This document shows, one piece after another, positions 60,966 to 64,000 of a stretch of DNA of 64,000 nucleotides. The notes under the pieces are model-generated. The model saw only the letters and a program-made list of their open reading frames with translations. It had not been told where the DNA came from and made no database searches. The stretch comes from Sva-07 sp942492715 (GTDB lineage Bacteria > Actinomycetota > Acidimicrobiia > Acidimicrobiales > Ilumatobacteraceae). The DNA lies in contig CALOFW010000018.1 of the NCBI GenBank assembly GCA_942492715.1, forward strand, positions 186,001 through 250,000, in the 5' to 3' direction. The position numbers and the translations under genes are program-made. The number at the start of each line of letters is the position of its first letter. Position 1 is the first letter of the stretch.

Positions 60966-61969
60966 GAGCGGTGGATGACCGGGAGGTGCTGGGTGCCGAT
61001 CCGCTTGCGGAACACCCAGTACGTCCACCCTTGGTACAACAGCACGATCGGCGTCATCACCAGCGCGACGATGGTCATCACCCTCAAGGTGTAGTCGGTC
61101 GACGAGGCGTTCTCCACGGTGAGGCTGAATGCGGGGTCGGTGCTCGAGGGCATCACGTTCGGGTACAGCGAGCCGAACAGGGCGATCACGGCGAACGCGA
61201 TGGCCAGGCCGGTTGCCCCGAACGCGACCCCTTCGCTGTTGCGCCGCTCGGCGAGGAGCCCGACGACCAGTGCCACAGCGGCCCCGAGCACGACGATCCA
61301 GGTCCAGCCCTTGCCGCGAGCCAGCTGGTTCCAGATCAGGAACGTGGCCCCGGCGACGATGGCGACCGGCCCGGCGATCTGGGCGGCGCGGTGCGCGCGC
61401 TCACGGACCACGCCGACCGTCTTGAGGCTCAGGAAGTTGGCGCCGTGCAGGATGAACAGCGATGCGGTGGTGATGCCGCCGAGGAGGCCGAACGGGTTGA
61501 GCAGCGTGAACAGCGTGCCGGTGTAGTCCTGCTGGGCGTTGATCGGTACGCCCTGGACGATGTTGGCGAACGCCACGCCCCACAGCACCGCTGGGATCCA
61601 CGACCCGACGGCGATCGCGATGTCCCAGCGTTGGCGCCAGCGAACGCTGTCGATCTTGCCGCGGTACTCGAAGGCCACCCCCCGGAAGATGAGCGCCAGC
61701 AGGATCAGGAACAAGGCGAGGTAGAACCCGGAGAACAAGGTCGCATACCAGTTGGGGAACGCGGCGAACGTCGCCCCGCCGGCGACGAGCAACCACACCT
61801 CGTTGCCGTCCCACACCGGCCCGATCGTGTTGATCATCACGCGACGCTCGGCGTCGGTGCGTCCGATCGGGTGCAGGAGCATCCCGACGCCGAAGTCGAA
61901 GCCCTCGAGGAAGAAGTAGCCGATCCACAGGACGGCGATGGTGATGAACCAGAAATCGGTGAGTGCCAT
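60962..61969 (-). CDS. cydB: Cytochrome bd ubiquinol/menaquinol oxidase subunit II
   Basis: A 335-residue membrane protein. LWIGYFFLEGFDFGVGMLLHPIG at the N-terminus, INTIGPVWDGNEVWLLVAGGATFAAFPNWYATLFSGFYLALFLILLALIFRGVAFEYR and the C-terminal TPIVLLYQGWTYWVFRKRI identify CydB. It follows cydA by 22 bases and overlaps cydDC. Confidence 0.95.
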   Translation of the reverse strand: MALTDFWFITIAVLWIGYFFLEGFDFGVGMLLHPIGRTDAERRVMINTIGPVWDGNEVWLLVAGGATFAAFPNWYATLFSGFYLALFLILLALIFRGVAFEYRGKIDSVRWRQRWDIAIAVGSWIPAVLWGVAFANIVQGVPINAQQDYTGTLFTLLNPFGLLGGITTASLFILHGANFLSLKTVGVVRERAHRAAQIAGPVAIVAGATFLIWNQLARGKGWTWIVVLGAAVALVVGLLAERRNSEGVAFGATGLAIAFAVIALFGSLYPNVMPSSTDPAFSLTVENASSTDYTLRVMTIVALVMTPIVLLYQGWTYWVFRKRIGTQHLPVIHRS

Positions 61970-61991
61970 GGTGGTCTCTCGTTCTCGGGGA

Positions 61992-63521
61992 TCAGTAGGC
62001 GAAGACGAGCCGGTCGGCGTCGTCGTCGGTCGGTGTCGTGTCGTCGGATCCGTCGGGCCAGTCGTCGCGGTCCTCGGGCCCGCGGGGTGTGTCGTCGTCG
62101 GGCTCGTCGCCGCCGCCGAGGATGCCGGTGATCGCGGCGTCCGGTCCGGCTTCGACGTAGCGCTTGAGCAGCATCAGTTCGATGATGCCGAGTGCGCCGT
62201 AGACGAGGGTGAACGTCACCATCGACAGCAGTACCGTGGTGCCGCCGACGGATGTCGACACCGCGTCCGCCGTGAGTTGGCGCACCTCGGGGATGCCGGT
62301 GGGGTTCGGCGCAACCACCCAGGGTTGTCGGCCCATCTCGGTGAAGATCCAGCCGGCGGTGTTGCCGAGGAACGGCGTGACGATCAGGGCGATCGCTGCA
62401 CGGCCGCCCCACTTGCTCTGCGGGAGCACCTTCTTGAACCGGAGGTACACGAGCGCGGCTGCGGCGGCGATCACGCTGACCATGCCGATGCCGATCATCG
62501 CCCGGAAACTCCAGTAGGTGATGATCAGGTTCGGCCGGTAGTCGCCGGGGCCGAACTGCTCCACGTACGACGCCTGGACCTCGTTGACGCCGGGGATCTC
62601 GGCGTCCCAGGTGTCAGTGGCGAGGAACGACAGCAGTCCGGGGATCACGAGCGAGCGCACGTCGCACTGCTCGCTGACGTCGCCGACGGCGAAGACCGAG
62701 AGACCCGGGCCCGTCTCGGTGTCGCACAGCCCCTCGGCGGCCGCCATCTTCATCGGCTGCTGCTCGAACATCAGGCGGGTCTGGAAGTGCCCCGACACGC
62801 TGAGTGCGACCCCGGCAACGATCGTGACCCACAGGCCGGTCTTCATCGCCCGGGTGAACCCCTCACGGTCCACGTCGCTCGGGTGGCGTCGCATCAGCCA
62901 CCAGGCCGAGATGCCGGCCACGAAGACCGCCGCGGTGAGCACCGAACCGCTGATCACATGGGGGTAGGCGGCCAGCAGGGTGCTGTTGGTGAGCACGGCC
63001 CAGATGTCGACGAGTTCGGCCCGACCGCGTTCGGGGTTGAAGATCACGCCGACGGGATGCTGCATCCAGGAGTTGGCGGCGACGATGAAGTACGCCGACA
63101 GCCAGGTGCCGATCGCGGCAGCCCAGATCGTGGCCAGGTGGAGCTTGGGGTTGAGACGGCCCCAACCGAAGATCCACAGGCCGAGGAAGGTCGACTCGAG
63201 GAAGAAGGCGACCAGACCCTCCATTGCCAGCGGTGCGCCGAACACGTCGCCGACGAAGCGGGAGTACTGGCTCCAGTTCATGCCGAACTGGAACTCCTGG
63301 ACGATGCCGGTCACGACGCCCATCGCGAAGTTGATCAGGAAGAGCTTCCCGAAGAACTTGGTGAGACGCAGGTCGGACTCGCGGCCGTGGCGGTACCACC
63401 GGGTGTGGAACCAGGCGACGAGCATCGACAGCCCGATCGTCAGCGGCACCATGAAGAAGTGGTAGACGGTCGTGATTCCGAACTGCCAACGGGCCAGGGG
63501 GAGTGCCTCGAGCGCAAACAT
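61992..63521 (-). CDS. cydA: Cytochrome bd oxidase subunit I
   Basis: A 509-residue heme-binding subunit that reduces oxygen with quinol. LARWQFGITTVYHFFMVPLTIGLS holds the b595 ligand histidine, YPHVISGSVLTAAVF the b558 histidine, and WIFTEMGRQPWVV the conserved GRQPW near the methionine ligand. The Q-loop is of the short type. The C-terminal tail is long and acidic. Starts GTG 63527 and ATG 63521 are both possible; I prefer the ATG. A CCCCCGGGGG palindrome lies in the 5' region near 63545. Confidence 0.95.
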   Translation of the reverse strand: MFALEALPLARWQFGITTVYHFFMVPLTIGLSMLVAWFHTRWYRHGRESDLRLTKFFGKLFLINFAMGVVTGIVQEFQFGMNWSQYSRFVGDVFGAPLAMEGLVAFFLESTFLGLWIFGWGRLNPKLHLATIWAAAIGTWLSAYFIVAANSWMQHPVGVIFNPERGRAELVDIWAVLTNSTLLAAYPHVISGSVLTAAVFVAGISAWWLMRRHPSDVDREGFTRAMKTGLWVTIVAGVALSVSGHFQTRLMFEQQPMKMAAAEGLCDTETGPGLSVFAVGDVSEQCDVRSLVIPGLLSFLATDTWDAEIPGVNEVQASYVEQFGPGDYRPNLIITYWSFRAMIGIGMVSVIAAAAALVYLRFKKVLPQSKWGGRAAIALIVTPFLGNTAGWIFTEMGRQPWVVAPNPTGIPEVRQLTADAVSTSVGGTTVLLSMVTFTLVYGALGIIELMLLKRYVEAGPDAAITGILGGGDEPDDDTPRGPEDRDDWPDGSDDTTPTDDDADRLVFAY

Positions 63522-63603
63522 CGCCACTCACTCTGGCGGTGCCCCCGGGGGTGTCTCTAGGGACCAATGGCACGACTCACCGACCAGTGACCGACGTCAT
63601 GCC

Positions 63604-63631
63604 GTTCCGCGCTCCCCGTTCCGCGCTCCCC
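63604..63631. repeat. Tandem 14-base duplication in the cydA-nifJ intergenic region
   Basis: GTTCCGCGCTCCCC occurs twice in a row (63604-63617 and 63618-63631), followed by a partial third unit GTTCGCGC. It lies between the divergent cydA and nifJ genes, two systems tied to oxygen status. Beyond the CCCCCGGGGG palindrome near 63545, the rest of this 210-base gap shows nothing clear to me. Confidence 0.7.
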
Positions 63632-63737
63632 GTTCGCGCCGCTACCGGTCGGTCGGTTCCTCGTCGCGACGACCAGGATCTCGATTGGGGACTTTGGGCG
63701 GTCGTCAGGGTGGCTTGCGGGCGCAAGGATGGAGCGC

Positions 63738-64000
63738 ATGAACGCAACCACCGCCTGCATCGACGGCAACGAGGCAGCCGCCACCGTCGCCTACGCCCTC
63801 TCGGAGGTGGTGGCGATCTACCCGATCACCCCCGCGTCGGCGATGGGTGAGTTGGCCGACGCCTGGTCGGCGGGCGGTGTCGCCAACCTGTGGGGTGCCG
63901 TTCCCGAGGTCGTGGAGCTGCAGTCGGAGGCCGGCGCGGCGGGAACACTGCACGGTTCGCTGCAGACCGGCGCACTCGGCACCACGTTCACCGCATCGCA
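63738..64000 (+). CDS. nifJ: Pyruvate:ferredoxin (flavodoxin) oxidoreductase, N-terminal part (cut by window edge)
   Basis: The first 87 residues of a multidomain 2-oxoacid oxidoreductase. MNATTACIDGNEAAATVAYALSEVVAIYPITPASAMGEL and EVVELQSEAGAAGTLHGSLQTGALGTTFTAS are the N-terminal domain I motifs (DGNxAxAxxAY, YPITPxS, QSEAGAAGxxHG) of NifJ-type single-chain enzymes. AAGGATGGAG before the ATG is the Shine-Dalgarno. The rest lies beyond the window, so the full length and cofactor domains cannot be checked. Confidence 0.88.
   Translation, partial: MNATTACIDGNEAAATVAYALSEVVAIYPITPASAMGELADAWSAGGVANLWGAVPEVVELQSEAGAAGTLHGSLQTGALGTTFTAS

Noticed and set aside
61938..63560. 540-codon + strand open frame across cydA
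   Set aside because: cydA on the minus strand carries all heme-ligand motifs; the + frame is a GC-driven shadow.

Overview
This 64 kb window is chromosomal DNA from a high-GC bacterium. I infer an actinobacterium, most likely an Acidimicrobiia/Ilumatobacter-like lineage. The reasons are two F420-type (LLM family) oxidoreductases, a MenJ-like menaquinone reductase, an MMPL exporter, a single-chain CydDC, DnaA boxes of the TTGTCCACA type and many GTG starts. The lineage is an inference from gene content, not a database result. Coding density is very high: no gap without a gene exceeds 300 bases. I saw no tRNA, rRNA, CRISPR array, insertion sequence or prophage.

Layout. 1-1.8 kb: the end of rplI and then dnaB, with a cluster of DnaA boxes between them. 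1.8-6.2 kb: a D-threonine aldolase-like enzyme, a cysteine desulfurase-like enzyme, and a coupled three-gene operon of two di-iron ferritin-like proteins and a zinc ribbon behind a palindromic operator. 6.2-16.6 kb: a three-part membrane fusion protein, purEK, a methyltransferase, a pirin, an MFS carrier, an acetyltransferase, trmB, azlCD and a PH-domain protein. 16.6-24.6 kb: catabolic and oxidative enzymes (class III aminotransferase, TauD dioxygenase, N-acyl-D-amino-acid deacylase, P450, flavin monooxygenase). 24.7-28.4 kb: the potassium uptake pair trkA/trkH, a lipoprotein and engB. 28.4-36.7 kb: a FabH-like synthase, an F420-type oxidoreductase, a TetR/MMPL pair, a DM13 protein, gdhA and a PhyH dioxygenase. 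36.8-40.4 kb: a four-gene ABC transporter operon. 40.4-50.4 kb: an F420-type enzyme, a MenJ-like reductase, an ECF sigma factor coupled to a double VOC protein, an SDR, a nitronate monooxygenase, an aminotransferase, a 2-hydroxyacid dehydrogenase and a HAD protein. 50.4-57.5 kb: a stress-type sigma factor divergent from a complete mrpABCDEFG antiporter operon. 57.6-64 kb: cytochrome bd oxidase (cydA-cydB-cydDC) and the start of a NifJ-type pyruvate:ferredoxin oxidoreductase.

Three patterns run through the whole window. First, more than 20 genes have a -10-like hexamer (mostly TANNNT or CANNNT) ending only 5-8 bases before the start codon and no Shine-Dalgarno sequence, which points to leaderless mRNAs; genuine Shine-Dalgarno sites appear at a minority of genes. 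Second, two families of intergenic palindromes recur: five copies of a hairpin centred on GGGTCNGACCC, and four copies of a 54-65 base hairpin bounded by GTTTGCG and CGCAAAC. They lie at gene ends or between operons and look like REP-type elements that also serve as terminators. Third, operons are tightly packed with 1-4 base start/stop overlaps.

The best candidates for undescribed biology are the di-iron/zinc-ribbon operon with its three half-site operator, the two palindrome families, the 11-base phased array before the aminotransferase at 47.1 kb, and the palindrome lying inside the promoter of the sigma factor at 51.2 kb.
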